Assembly: GCA_977017575.1 (NCBI GenBank)
Contig: CDRNVI010000133.1
Span: 1-26,901, forward strand
Direction: 5' to 3'
Source: Paramoeba atlantica
Taxonomy: Eukaryota > Discosea
DNA: 26,901 nucleotides
Each line of letters starts with the position of its first letter. The first letter of the stretch is position 1. Below the pieces are notes generated by a model. The model did no database searches. It was not told where the DNA came from and saw nothing but the letters and a program-made list of their open reading frames with translations. The position numbers and the translations under genes were made by a program. Positions 8,581 through 20,416 of the stretch are shown in pieces.

Positions 8581-8652
8581 TCATTTCTAAGGGATTTGAA
8601 CCCTTATTTCTGCTGTGAAAGAGCAATGTCCTAACCATTAGACGAAGAAAAA
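8581..8652 (-). tRNA. trnE: tRNA-Glu(UUC)
   Basis: Anticodon stem-loop TTGCT-CTTTCAC-AGCAG gives TTC, with the very conserved D-arm TCGTCTAATGGTTAGGACA. Acceptor TTTTTCT/AGAAATG has a T-G at position 1 and a T-T clash at position 2. Confidence 0.92.
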
Positions 8653-8952
8653 TAAATCATATATTATTAAAGTAAGATATATCTAAAATAAATAATCATA
8701 TTAATTTACTAATTTTTTATTTTATTAAAAAATAAAATCTTTTAAATTACTATAATTATTTATTTTATAATTTTTTCTCTTTTTAAAAAAATTTTAAGTA
8801 AAATATGTATGTTTTATGACTGTTATTTCATATGGTAAATGTACATTTATCATAAATTGATATAATAGATATAATAGATAATATTTTATATTTTATATAC
8901 AAAACATCTTGATTATATAGTAATAAAAATAAACATATTTTATTATATTTTA
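8653..8952. other. 300-base AT-rich spacer, no gene seen
   Basis: No open frame, tRNA or rRNA segment is recognisable between tRNA-Glu and tRNA-Asp. It contains a near-perfect 22-base palindrome (8832-8853) and a short tandem ATATAATAG repeat (about 8864-8881). It is the longest gene-free stretch of the mitochondrial part and a candidate for a control region. Confidence 0.6.
8832..8853. repeat. 22-base palindrome in the spacer
   Basis: ATGGTAAATGTACATTTATCAT reads as an inverted repeat with a single G-T pair, 11 bases per arm around its centre. It is the only clear structure in this spacer. Confidence 0.6.
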
Positions 8953-9026
8953 TGCGGAGGAAGGGATTCGAACCCTCATCTTTTAACTCGACAGGTTAAA
9001 GCTTTAGCCTATTAAGCTACCTCCTT
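8953..9026 (-). tRNA. trnD: tRNA-Asp(GUC)
   Basis: Anticodon stem-loop TTAAC-CTGTCGA-GTTAA gives GTC. Acceptor AAGGAGG/CCTCCGC is mismatched at positions 1 and 2 (A-C, A-G) and pairs at 3-7, another candidate for 5' editing. Confidence 0.93.
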
Positions 9027-9039
9027 GTTATTATAATTA

Positions 9040-9110
9040 TCAGGACGATAGGATTTGAACCTATAACGTCTACACCCAAAATAGATATTTTACCTTTAAA
9101 CTACATCCTT
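9040..9110 (-). tRNA. trnP: tRNA-Pro(UGG)
   Basis: Anticodon loop TTTGGGT gives TGG; T-arm ATAGG/CCTAT is intact. Acceptor AAGGATG/CGTCCTG clashes at position 1 only (A-G), with one T-G pair at position 6. Confidence 0.92.
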
Positions 9111-9143
9111 ATAAAAAATATTTTTTCTTTTTTATACATACAA

Positions 9144-9217
9144 TACAGATGAGGGGACTCGAACCCCTAAAATTTAGTGCCTAAAACTAATATGTCTACC
9201 AATTCCATCACATCTAT
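9144..9217 (-). tRNA. trnL: tRNA-Leu(UAG)
   Basis: Anticodon stem-loop TTAGT-TTTAGGC-ACTAA gives TAG. T-arm AGGGG/CCCCT is perfect. Acceptor ATAGATG/CATCTGT pairs in all seven positions counting one T-G, so editing is not required. Confidence 0.92.
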
Positions 9218-9284
9218 CTTTACAAATTAATAAAAAAATTTTAATAAAATATATATTTTATTAATTTTTATTATTCTTAATTTA

Positions 9285-9357
9285 GGTAAGAAATGAGACT
9301 TGAACTCATACTATCGAAATCACAACTCGATGTGCTAACCTATTACACCATTCCATA
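9285..9357 (-). tRNA. trnH: tRNA-His(GUG)
   Basis: Anticodon loop TTGTGAT gives GTG. Acceptor TATGGAA/TTCTTAC fails at positions 1-3. The discriminator base is C, as usual for tRNA-His, which needs an extra G at position -1. The genome has A there, so the guanine must be added together with the 5' repair. Confidence 0.92.
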
Positions 9358-9363
9358 TTTTTA

Positions 9364-9436
9364 TAGATAGTATAGGGCTCGAACCTATAACCCTCAGCTT
9401 AAAAGGCCGATGCTCTACCAATTGAGCTAACTATTT
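9364..9436 (-). tRNA. trnK: tRNA-Lys(UUU)
   Basis: Anticodon stem-loop TCGGC-CTTTTAA-GCTGA gives TTT. Acceptor AAATAGT/ACTATCT has a single A-C mismatch at position 2. It lies seven bases from tRNA-His. Confidence 0.93.
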
Positions 9437-9444
9437 TTTTATTT

Positions 9445-9518
9445 ATAACCCAGATAGACTCGAACTATCAATTTGCACTTATCAAATGCATGTTTTAACC
9501 AATTAAAACTATAGGTAT
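9445..9518 (-). tRNA. trnI: tRNA-Ile(GAU)
   Basis: Anticodon stem-loop TGCAT-TTGATAA-GTGCA gives GAT; T-arm GATAG/CTATC is perfect. Acceptor ATACCTA/TGGGTTA clashes at positions 1 and 2 and pairs at 3-7. Confidence 0.92.
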
Positions 9519-9545
9519 TTATTATATTTATATTAAATTTAAAAA

Positions 9546-9618
9546 AGTTAGGAAACGGACTCGAACCGATATCTATAGATTTGCAATCAATTATAATAAC
9601 CATTTATACTATCCTTAA
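9546..9618 (-). tRNA. trnC: tRNA-Cys(GCA)
   Basis: Anticodon loop TTGCAAA gives GCA. This is the weakest cloverleaf of the set, with a T-T clash in both the anticodon and T stems. Acceptor TTAAGGA/TCCTAAC is mismatched at positions 1 and 3. Confidence 0.82.
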
Positions 9619-9631
9619 AAAAAATTTTAAT

Positions 9632-9703
9632 ACTTAGGAGTAGGACTCGAACCTACACGATTTGCTGCCAAAAAACAATACTTTACCTTTCAGTCACCCT
9701 ATT
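9632..9703 (-). tRNA. trnQ: tRNA-Gln(UUG)
   Basis: Anticodon stem-loop TTGTT-TTTTGGC-AGCAA gives TTG; T-arm GTAGG/CCTAC is perfect. Acceptor AATAGGG/TCCTAAG fails at positions 1 and 2. Confidence 0.9.
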
Positions 9704-9735
9704 TTATTATATTTAATTATATCATCTATAATTAA

Positions 9736-9807
9736 CACAGTTGATAGGATTTGAACCTATGTCATTAGTTTTGAAGACTAATATGTTAACCACTACACTA
9801 CAACTAT
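9736..9807 (-). tRNA. trnW: tRNA-Trp(UCA)
   Basis: Anticodon stem-loop TTAGT-CTTCAAA-ACTAA gives TCA, which reads UGA as well as UGG. This matches the frequent in-frame TGA at conserved Trp positions in the protein genes. The acceptor stem is fully paired and the discriminator is G, as expected for Trp. Confidence 0.95.
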
Positions 9808-9808
9808 T

Positions 9809-9882
9809 TATCCCCCATAGGACTTGAACCTATATCAGTACCATTATGAGTGATATGTCTTAACCAATTAGACCAGAGGGAT
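9809..9882 (-). tRNA. trnM: tRNA-Met(CAU), copy 2
   Basis: Anticodon stem-loop TATCA-CTCATAA-TGGTA gives CAT. Acceptor ATCCCTC/GGGGGAT pairs throughout with one T-G pair. It is the first tRNA after cox1, 16 bases away. Confidence 0.92.
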
Positions 9883-9898
9883 TATATTAGTAAAATTA

Positions 9899-11560
<1,662 letters not shown>

Positions 11561-11567
11561 TGTAAAT

Positions 11568-12437
11568 TTATACTAAATAAAAAATATTCTCTTTTCCATC
11601 TTTTAATTCTAATATAAGAGGAGCTACCATATCACTACCTCAACAATATATAATCATATATAAAAATAATCATACTACATCAACAAAATGTCAATATCAA
11701 GCTGCAAATTCAAAACCTAAATGGTGATTACGTGAAAAATGTGATAAATATATACGATAAGTAGTCATACTTAAAGCTATAGTACCAACAATAACGTGAA
11801 AACCATGTAAACCAGTACAACAAAAAAAAGTTGAACCATAAACACCATCTGAAATATCAAAAGCAGAAACACTATATTCATAAAACTGAAAAGATAAAAA
11901 TAATACAGCAAATACAATTGTAACAACCATAGTTAATAAACATTTATCCATATATCCTTGTTTTAAATATAAATGTGCTAAAGTTAAAGTAGCACCTGAT
12001 GTTAATAATAATAAAGTATTTAATAAAGGAATACCAAAAGGATCCATAATTATTTCACTCATTCCTACGGGAGGTCAACTACAATTTAATTCTACTGTAG
12101 GAAAAATACTTGAATGAAAAAAAGCTCAGAAAAAAGCTACAAAAAGCATTACTTCTGAAAAAATAAAAAGTAAAAAGCTTATAATTAAGCTTGATTGAAC
12201 TTGTTTAGTATGATGACCTTCATAACTTGCTTCAATTACTATATCTCTAAATCATAAACATATAATAAATATTACCATAATTAAACCTATAAAAAATACA
12301 GGTACACCATAATAAAATCCTTGAAAAAAAGTTACTAAACCTACTGGCATTGATAATGCAAACATAGATAATAATAAAGGTCATGGACTAATTGTTACAA
12401 TATGTCAAAAATGAAAATGTTTAAATTTATTAATCAT
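11568..12437 (-). CDS. cox3: Cytochrome c oxidase subunit III
   Basis: This is the seven-helix accessory core subunit of complex IV. It reads 289 residues from ATG (12435-12437; MINKFKHFHFWHIVTISPWP) to TAA with in-frame TGA as Trp. Family motifs include YEGHHT near residue 70, WAFFHSSIFP and the C-terminal segment WYWHFVDVVWLFLY, followed by about 30 extra residues (WGSDMVAP...). The middle of the protein around residues 126-246 is unbroken even in the standard code. It lies three bases after cox2 and seven before cox1, so the three oxidase genes are clearly co-transcribed. No frame breaks. Confidence 0.95.
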
Positions 12438-12440
12438 ATT

Positions 12441-13460
12441 TTATATACTATTTTCTTTATTTAAAAATTCTTTTATTGATAAATTAAGTTGATCTTGTCA
12501 TCAATCATAGAAACCTCTAGTAAAAACAATAGCATTACTTCCATCTTCATAAAAATAATGATAATAATTTATTAGTTGATTAAACGAATTATTTCTAAAA
12601 TCTTCACAAGCTAAACATAAATATGTAATATAATCTAATTTAGTTATACTATATATTTCAATAGGCATAAAACCATGATTTACACCACATAATTCACTAT
12701 ATTGACCATAAAAATGACCAATTCTATCTATAAATAAATTTACCTGATTTAACCTACCAGGACAAGCATCTATTTTTATACCTAATGAAGGGACAGCTCA
12801 ACAATGTAATACATCACTAGCTGTTACATATACTTTTATAAAAGTATCTACAGGCAATACTACTGGATTTGTAGTTTCTAATAAACGTAAACCTTTATCT
12901 GATAATTCATTAGTAGGTACCATATAACTATCGAAACTAAATTCAGCTATATTATTTGAAAAAGAACCTCCTAACTCTATATTTGTATTACTCGCAATAT
13001 CATATACAATTTGAGGATTATCTAAACTAAATACAAAAGAATAAGATCAATATCACTGATGTCCTGTAACTTTCATTGTTAACAGACTTACACCAGATAT
13101 TTCCATAGCATATAATAAAGCAAAAGACGGTATTGCTATAGATATTAATATTAAACTTGGTATTATAATTCAAAGAGTTTCTAATAATGTATTATGCGAA
13201 ATTCTTACATTATAAAAATTTTTTACTTTATTAAAAATCTCTAAATTACTATTATTATTTATTGTAAATGTACTTAAAGTGAAATAAATCATAGCAAAAG
13301 TAAATACAACAATAAAAACTAAAAAAAACATAATATGATTATGCAAATCAATAATTCCTCGAGCTATAGTATTAGCTGGGTATTGAAAACCTAATTGTCC
13401 AGGTAAAGCATAATCTGCCTCTAAATTTGAAAAAATTATATTATTTACAAAATTAATCAT
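12441..13460 (-). CDS. cox2: Cytochrome c oxidase subunit II, CuA site altered, C-terminal extension
   Basis: This subunit carries the dinuclear CuA centre that accepts electrons from cytochrome c. It reads 339 residues with UGA as Trp, well over the usual 230-260. It has two N-terminal membrane helices (about 42-65 and 100-120), then the cupredoxin domain with TGHQWYWSYSF. CuA ligands are His219, Glu256, Cys258, His262 and Met265, but the first ligand cysteine position reads TAT (Tyr254, bases 12699-12701): [14 protein letters not shown] instead of GQCSELCG. Substitution of that cysteine should destroy CuA, so a base error, RNA editing or a truly altered site must be considered. Unusual Cys also occur in HCWAVP and DACPGRLNQ. 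About 65 extra residues follow the domain (ending [12 protein letters not shown]). Confidence 0.93.
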
Positions 13461-13465
13461 TTTTT

Positions 13466-14965
13466 TTAAATATTAATACATCATTTATTATAAGAGCCTA
13501 AAAAACTTTCTAAAAAGTTATAATTTAGACCAACTTTATCAGGATGAATTACATCATTTAAAAATTGAAAAAAAGGTAATCAAAATAATTTTTTACTTTC
13601 TAAAACCATTTCTTCAAATACACCATTTATTTTATTTATAGCTAATTTATCAAAAAAACCTTTAGAACCTGCAAAAACTGATAATAAAGATAAATCTAAT
13701 GAATAATTATTAAATCTACTTTGTACAAATAATTCAGTTAATCTATAACCACGATCTAATAATTGTTGAGTAACAGGATCTATATCACAACCTAAACTAG
13801 CAAAACTTTCAACTTCTCTAAATTGGGCTAAACCAACCTTTAAAGAACCTGCTAATGATTTCATTAATTTAGGTTGTGCAGCTCCACCAACTCTACTAAC
13901 CGATAAACCAACACTTACTGCTGGTCTTATACCTGAATAAAATTGTTCAGTATCTAAAAATATTTGACCATCTGTAATAGATATAACATTAGTTGGAATA
14001 TAAGCCGAAACATCTCCTTCTAATGTTTCAATAACAGGTAAACCGGTTATTGAACCTGAACCTAATTTAGTAGATAATTTAGAAGATCTTTCTAATAATC
14101 TAGAATGTAAATAAAAAACATCTCCTGGATAAGCTTCTCTACCTGGTGGTCTTCTTAATAATAAAGACATTTGTCTATAAGCGGCAGCATGTTTAGTTAA
14201 ATCATCATATATAATGACACAATGTTTTTTATTATCTCTAAAATACTCACTTATAGAAGTACCTACATAAGGTGCTAAATATTGTAATGATGCAGATTCA
14301 GAAGCAAATGCACTTACAATAACTGTATATTGCGCTGATTGAAATGATTGTAAAGTACTAAATATTCTAGCAGCTGTTGATTTTTTTTGACCAATAGCTA
14401 CATAAACACAATATAAATTAACATTTTTAAAATCAACATTATTATTATAATTTAATTGATTAATAATAGTATCGACAGCTATAGAAGTTTTACCTGTTTG
14501 TCTATCACCAATAATTAATTCACGTTGACCACGACCTATAGGAATTAAAGAATCTATAGATTTCATACCTGTTAACATAGGTTCATGAACAGATTGTCTA
14601 GCGATAATACCTACTGCTTTTTGCTCAACATTTTTAACTTCTGTTGCAGCAATAGCTGTATCATTATCTATAGGCTCACCTATAGCATTAATAACTCTAC
14701 CTAATAATTTAGAAGAAATATTAATAGTCATTAATTTACCTGTATTTTTGACTCGAACCCCTTGTTTAATTAATTGTTCATTACCAAAAATAACAGAACT
14801 AATTTCATTTTCAGCTAAGTTTAATGCTAATCCTTTAGCACCACTAGAAAATTCTAAAACTTCTCCTGCTTTAGCGTTTTCTAATCCTTTAATTGTTGCA
14901 ATACCATCCTTAACTTTAATTACAATTCCAAAATAAATATTATTTTGCTGATTATTAGCGTCCAT
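13466..14965 (-). CDS. atp1: ATP synthase F1 subunit alpha
   Basis: This is the nucleotide-binding, largely non-catalytic alpha subunit of the matrix-facing F1 head. It has 499 residues from ATG at 14963-14965 to TAA at 13466-13468, the family's normal length. A TGA at 13580-13582 is an internal Trp (codon 462), and reading through it adds the expected C-terminus. The P-loop GDRQTGKT is near residue 168, YVAIGQK near 192, and the alpha signature [14 protein letters not shown] near 345. Its presence in mitochondrial DNA is typical of amoebozoans, jakobids, plants and some other protists, and excludes animals and fungi. It lies five bases upstream of cox2. Confidence 0.96.
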
Positions 14966-15080
14966 AATTATTTATCTTAAAATACATAATTATTATTATA
15001 ATAAATTTATGTGTAATAACGATAAATAAACACACAAAACAAAAAAAGATCAAGTTTAAAGATATTATTATTTTAATAAA

Positions 15081-15794
15081 TTAAAAATAATATCTTGTAT
15101 AAAAATTCATTATATTTAAAAAAGTATAAGAAGTAACCGGAGCAAAAAAAGGTACATCATATATATTAAGACTTATAAATTTAAAAACAAAATTATTATA
15201 ATCATATTCAATATAATTAGGTATAATACTTCGAGATCAATTTTTTGTTTTTATATTATAATATAATTTTTTTTTAAAATATAATATTTTTTTTTTATTT
15301 AAAGTTAATATATCACCTTTTTTTAAATTATATTGTGGATTAATTATAATATTATTATTAACAATAATATTACCATTAAATATTCATTGTCTAGCTGATC
15401 TAACACTTTTAACTAAATGTAATCTATAAACTAATACATCTAATCTAGATTCCATCATATAAATAAAATAACTTAAAGCATATTTTTTTTTAAAACTTTT
15501 TTTTATGATTTTTTTTATATTTTTAATACTTAAAAAACCATAAAAAATTCTAAATTGTCTTCGTAAAATAAAATATTTACCATATCTAGTTCTTCTTCTA
15601 AAATATACAGGTTTCTCAAAATTATTAATCCTATAAAAATTTATTCTTTTATTATATTTAAATTTTTTTATTTTTAATAATTTAATAATATAATTTCTAA
15701 TTAATAATAATTTTCTATTTAATATTATTCTACCTCAAAGATCTCTTTTATAAACTCTTATTAAATTTAATTTTTTATAATTTACTTTTAACAT
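15081..15794 (-). CDS. rps4: Mitochondrial ribosomal protein S4
   Basis: This small-subunit primary rRNA-binding protein has 237 residues, very Lys/Asn/Ile-rich. It is recognised by the S4 RNA-binding domain: YGKYFILRRQFRIFYGFL (about 77-94), then MESRLDVLVYRLHLVKS and VRSARQWIFNGNIIVNN (about 122-155), matching the bacterial pattern of an E-S-R-L-D helix, an A-R-Q turn and an I-x-V-N strand. The ATG (15792-15794) overlaps the last seven bases of rps2, and the stop is TAA. In-frame TGA codons serve as Trp. A 115-base AT-only spacer without a recognisable feature separates it from atp1. Confidence 0.88.
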
Positions 15795-16394
15795 TTTTTA
15801 AATAAAATTCTATTTTGCTTATATATATATTTTCATAAATTATATATAATTAAAGAATTATTAACCATAATATTATAACAAATATGAATATCCTTTTCTA
15901 AAAATGATGTGTTTTTTATAGATAATATTTTATATTCTAAAAATATTTTAAAAAAATTATTATAATCTTTTCAACTATCTTTTGACATAAATACTATATC
16001 AGGTAACCTTTTTGATCTATAATTAACTATATTTTTATAATGTTTTCGACCTTTTTTAATAAACATATAAAAATTAGATATAAAACCATAAATTTTTATC
16101 TAAATATACCATATAAAAATTTTTTATTTTTACTCTTTTTAATGAAGTATTAATTATATTACTATCTGATAATAAACATAATAAAGATATACCTAATTTA
16201 GTTGAAATATAATTAATTATATTAATTATATTTTTTATATTAAAAAATATAGAAACAATATCTATAATTACATAATTATGTAATTTACATCAACCAATTA
16301 TATTATTAATTTGTTGTCTACCTCATTTATTTTTTTTATGTAAAGATATATTATAATTACTTGAAATTAACTGATTTAAATATAAATACTTCAT
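15788..16394 (-). CDS. rps2: Mitochondrial ribosomal protein S2 (one apparent frame break)
   Basis: About 200 residues. The first half (ATG at 16392-16394) has SLHKKNKWGRQQINNIIG followed by HNYVIIDIVSIFFNI, the S2 pattern of a basic loop then an I-I-D strand. The second half has FIKKGRKHYKNI, RSKRLPDIVFMS and DIHICYNIMVNNSLIIYNLW, matching the S2 L-P-D strand and C-terminal core. The two halves are in different frames: near 16,080-16,090 the sequence appears to have one extra base, in or beside a short T run. The neighbouring genes show similar single-base slips, so I read this as sequence error. It is followed by rps4 with a 7-base overlap, the same order as in several protist mtDNAs. Confidence 0.78.
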
Positions 16395-16406
16395 AAATTA
16401 TTATTA

Positions 16407-17899
16407 TTATATTATATAATTTAAATATTCTAATAAAAAAGGCAATAATAATATAAAAATCGAATTTACTACAAATAATATAACAATTATGTAAGCATAA
16501 CTTCTTTTTAAAGGAGTTAAAAAAAATCAATAAAAACTATTATTAAACATAATAATTTTTATTAACCTTAAATAATAAAAACAACTAACTACACTAAATA
16601 AAAGTCCAATTACTACTAATAAATAATAATTTTGTTTTAATGCACTAATGAAAATAAAAAATTTACTGAAAAATCCAGCTAATGGTGGTATTCCTGCTAA
16701 TGAAAATATAGCTATTAATAAAATTATAAATAATAAATTATTAGATTTTATAATATATAAAAATTGATATATAGTATTAATCCCTTTATAATTATTAAAT
16801 TTAAATATATTTAATCATATTATTAAAATATTTATTAAAGCTAAAATATAAATTATTATATATAAAGTTAAAGTCAATACATCATTTAATATTAAAATTA
16901 ATAATATAAAACCCATATGATTAATAGAACTGTAAGCTATTAATCTTGAAAATTTTTTAGATTGTAAAGCCCCTAATATACCTATAAATCAAGATAATAG
17001 TATAAATATTAAAAAAATATTTGTCAGTCGATTAAATCTTTTATTAAAATTATAGAATATATTTTTCAAAAAAATATTAATATAGCCAATTTAGGCAATA
17101 ATGCAAAAATAGCTAATACTATTTTCAAAGAACCTTCATAAATATCTGGTAATCATATATGAAACGGAGGTATAGCTAATTTGAAAAATAATCCTATATT
17201 AATAAATAATAAACCTATAAATATATAAGAATCCCAATTTATATTATATAAACCTAATTCAAATAATTTTGATAAATCATAAAAATTAGTAAATCCAGTT
17301 ACACCATATATAATTGCTATACCTACTATTAATAAACTTGATGAAAATGATCCTAATATAAAATATTTTAAACCAGCTTCTATAGAACTATTCTTATTTC
17401 TATTTATTGCCGCTAAAATATAAAAACATAAACTTTGTAATTCGATAGAAAGATATGCTGTAATAAAATCATATGATAATAATAAAGTTATCATACCAAT
17501 AAAAGATAATAACATTAATATATAAAATTCAAATATTAATAATTTATTTAATCTCATATAATTATAAGAAGTAACTAATAATATAATCATAATTATTGAC
17601 AATAAATTTTTATAAAAAAAAATTATACCGTCACTATATAATAAATAAGATGAAATAATAAAATTATTATCTATATTATTAATATTTAATAATATAAATA
17701 ATATTAATATAAATACCAATAAATTAATAGTACAATAAACTAATTTTATATATTTATATACATTAATATTTGAATAAAAAATAATAAATACTAAAATTAA
17801 TAAAACACCAGAAATTAAAAATATTTCTGGTAATAAATATTTAATATCATTATATATAGAATGATATTCCTGATTTTTAAAAATAATTGTAAAATTCAT
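16407..17899 (-). CDS. nad2: NADH dehydrogenase subunit 2 (one apparent frame break)
   Basis: This is a proton-pumping antiporter-like membrane subunit of complex I. It starts at ATG 17897-17899, with about 497 residues and some 14 hydrophobic segments. Family blocks are seen in order: SYDFITAYLSIELQSLCFYI (about 145-165), EAGLKYFILGSFSSSLL, FKLAIPPFHIWLPDIYEG (about 240-257), then KFSRLIAYSSINHMGFIL, and near the end IPPLAGFFSKF. The reading frame shifts at a seven-A run on the plus strand (17011-17017), one base short. The protein is well conserved on both sides, so a homopolymer error is likely. The stop is TAA. It lies 11 bases after nad4 and 12 before rps2. Confidence 0.9.
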
Positions 17900-17910
17900 A
17901 ATAATTAAAT

Positions 17911-19384
17911 TTAAATAAGTGATAAAATTGATAGATAAGTTACATTAAAAATTAAATCAGGATAAAAACCTAATAAAAAAATTTAAAAAAATAAATGGTA
18001 ATATTAAAAAGAATTCTCTTTTAGTAATATCTGAAAATTTTATAAATCATTTTTTATAATAAAAATTATTATAAATCATTATATTATAATTTTTTATTTC
18101 ACCGAAAATTAATCTATTATATAACCATATTGAATAAACAGCTGCAAAAACAACACTAGTAAATAATAATAATGAAATTTTTATATTTCATAAAAAAACT
18201 CCTATTAATATTAAAATTTCACCAATAAAACCACTTGTTCCAGGGAAGCCCATATTACTTAAAGAAAAAATCATAAATATTACAGCAAATATAGGCATAA
18301 CTTGTACTAAACCTCCATAATAATATAATATACGACTATGATAACGATCATATAAAACACCTATGCAAAAAAATAAAGAACTTGATATTATACCATGACT
18401 AATCATTAAGAATAAACTACCTTGTAAACCTTCTAAATTATTAGCAAATAAACCTATTATTGCAAAATTCATATGTACAACAGATGAATATGCTATTATT
18501 TTTTTCAAATCTATTTGTCTAATTTGTTACTAACGAACCGTATATAACACTAATTATACAAATAACTATAACTAAAGGTGAAAAAAATTTCATTCCATAA
18601 GGAAATAAAGGTAATAAAAATCTTAAAAAACCATAAGTACCTAATTTTAATAAAATACCAGCTAATAAGATAGAACCTGTTGTAGGTGCTTCGACATGAG
18701 CTTCTGGTAATCATATATGAAAAGGTATCATTGGTACTTTTATAGCAAATGCTATAAAAAAACCTAATCATAATATTAATTGTCGTTGATCAGAAAATTC
18801 AATATATTTAATTATATTTCAATTTGTAGAACCTACATGTAAGTAAATTATTAAAAAAGATACTAACATAAATATTGATCCAAAAAAAGTATATAAAAAA
18901 AATTGATAAACAGCATGAATTTTTCGTTGTCTTGAACCTCATATACCTATAATAAAAACATAGGTATTAAAACACCTTCAAAAAATATATAAAAAAAAAA
19001 TATATCTAAACAACAAAAAATACAAAAAACTAAAAATTCTAATATAAATAAAGTAATAGTAAAATCTTTATTACGATATTTCACACTTTCTCAATTTACT
19101 AATAACGAAATAGGTAAAAGTAAACTCATTAATAATATAAAAAAAATAGAAATACCATCTATACCTATACTAAAATCCATACCAGGATAATAACTAATAC
19201 TTGATTGAAATTGAATATACGAATAATATATATTAAAATTACCTAATAATTTAATACAATAAAAAAAAATTATTATACTAAATAATAAAGATAATTGTTT
19301 TAATAATATAATTTTTTTCTTAGGTATTAAACTTAAAATAAACGCAAAAAATAATGGTAAAAAAAGTAAAATTTTTAATAACAT
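17911..19384 (-). CDS. nad4: NADH dehydrogenase subunit 4 (three apparent frame breaks)
   Basis: This is an antiporter-like proton-pumping subunit of complex I, about 490 residues. The start is ATG 19382-19384. Blocks are seen in order: [18 protein letters not shown] (about 68-85), [106 protein letters not shown], and near the C-terminus [15 protein letters not shown]. Three single-base slips are needed to keep these in line: one base missing at an A5 run (18954-18958), one extra around 18523-18525, and one extra in the paired A7 runs (17975-17991). The whole conserved protein is present, which argues for sequence errors rather than decay. The C-terminus reads [16 protein letters not shown], then TAA. 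Confidence 0.92.
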
Positions 19385-19417
19385 TCAAAATTTTTTATAT
19401 TTTATTATTCTAAAAAA

Positions 19418-20403
19418 TTAAGGTAAAAAATCAAAACCAATCATTATACCTGCATAGAAAACTAATAAACCTAATGATAACGGTAAAAATACTTTTCAAC
19501 CTAATATCATTAATTGATCATATCTATATCTAGGTAACATGGCTCTTATTACTATAAATAAAAATATCATTAAAACAATTTTTATTGTAAATCATACTAT
19601 AGGCGGTAAAAAAAAATTAAAATTAAAAGGTGGTAATCAACCTCCTAAAAATAAAATTACATTTAATGCACTCATTAATATAATATTAGCATATTCACCG
19701 ATAAAAAAAAAGCAAATCCTACTGATGAATATTCTACATTATAACCAGAAACTAATTCTGCTTCTGCCTCAGGTAAATCAAAAGGGTGTCTATTAGTTTC
19801 TGCAACAGAAGATATAAAAAATAATAAAAATAAAGGAAAAAATGGTATAATAAATCAAATATCCTCTTGAGCTAATACTATATTACTTAAATTTAAAGAA
19901 CCTACACCTATTAGAAGAGTTATTAATATTATACCTATAGATACTTCATAAGATATCATTTGTGCAGCAGATCTAAGAGCACCTAAAAATGCATATTTTG
20001 AATTACTAGCTCAACCAGCTATAATAACACCATATACACTTAAAGAAGAAATACCCAAAATAAACAAAACTCCTATATTAATATTAGATATTACTACATT
20101 TTCATCAAAAGGTATTAATATTCAATTTATTAAACTTAATAATAATGTTAATATTGGAGCTGCTATATACATTAAATAATTTGAATTTACCGGTATAACA
20201 GGTTCTTTTATCATTAATTTTAAACCATCGGCAAAAGGTTGCAAAATACCTAAAAAACCTACTTTTATAGGACCTTGTCTTCGTTGTATATAACCCATAA
20301 CTTTTCTTTCAAAAACTGTAAAAATAGCTACAGTTACTAATACAGGTACTATTAAAATTAAATATTTTAATATTGTTATAATTAAAGTTAACAAAAAATT
20401 CAT
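19418..20403 (-). CDS. nad1: NADH dehydrogenase subunit 1 (one apparent frame break)
   Basis: This quinone-site membrane subunit of complex I connects the pump arm to the peripheral arm. It has about 328 residues, the usual length. Signature [20 protein letters not shown] (about residues 31-50) and the quinone-loop blocks [13 protein letters not shown] and [19 protein letters not shown] are present, as is the terminal [13 protein letters not shown]. The frame slips at a nine-A run on the plus strand (19703-19711), one base short of the [14 protein letters not shown] reading. ATG is at 20401-20403 and TAA at 19418-19420. It follows nad11 by 13 bases; the nad11-nad1 pair is common in protist mtDNA. 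Confidence 0.94.
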
Positions 20404-20416
20404 ATTTTAAAATCTT

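Noticed and set aside
13580-13582. Stop of atp1 at TGA
   Set aside because: TGA is Trp here; reading on gives the normal 499-residue length.
14748-14936. 62-codon plus-strand frame
   Set aside because: Antisense shadow of the atp1 N-terminus.
19539-19796. 85-codon plus-strand frame
   Set aside because: Antisense shadow of nad1, rich in Lys and Asn only because of the base composition.
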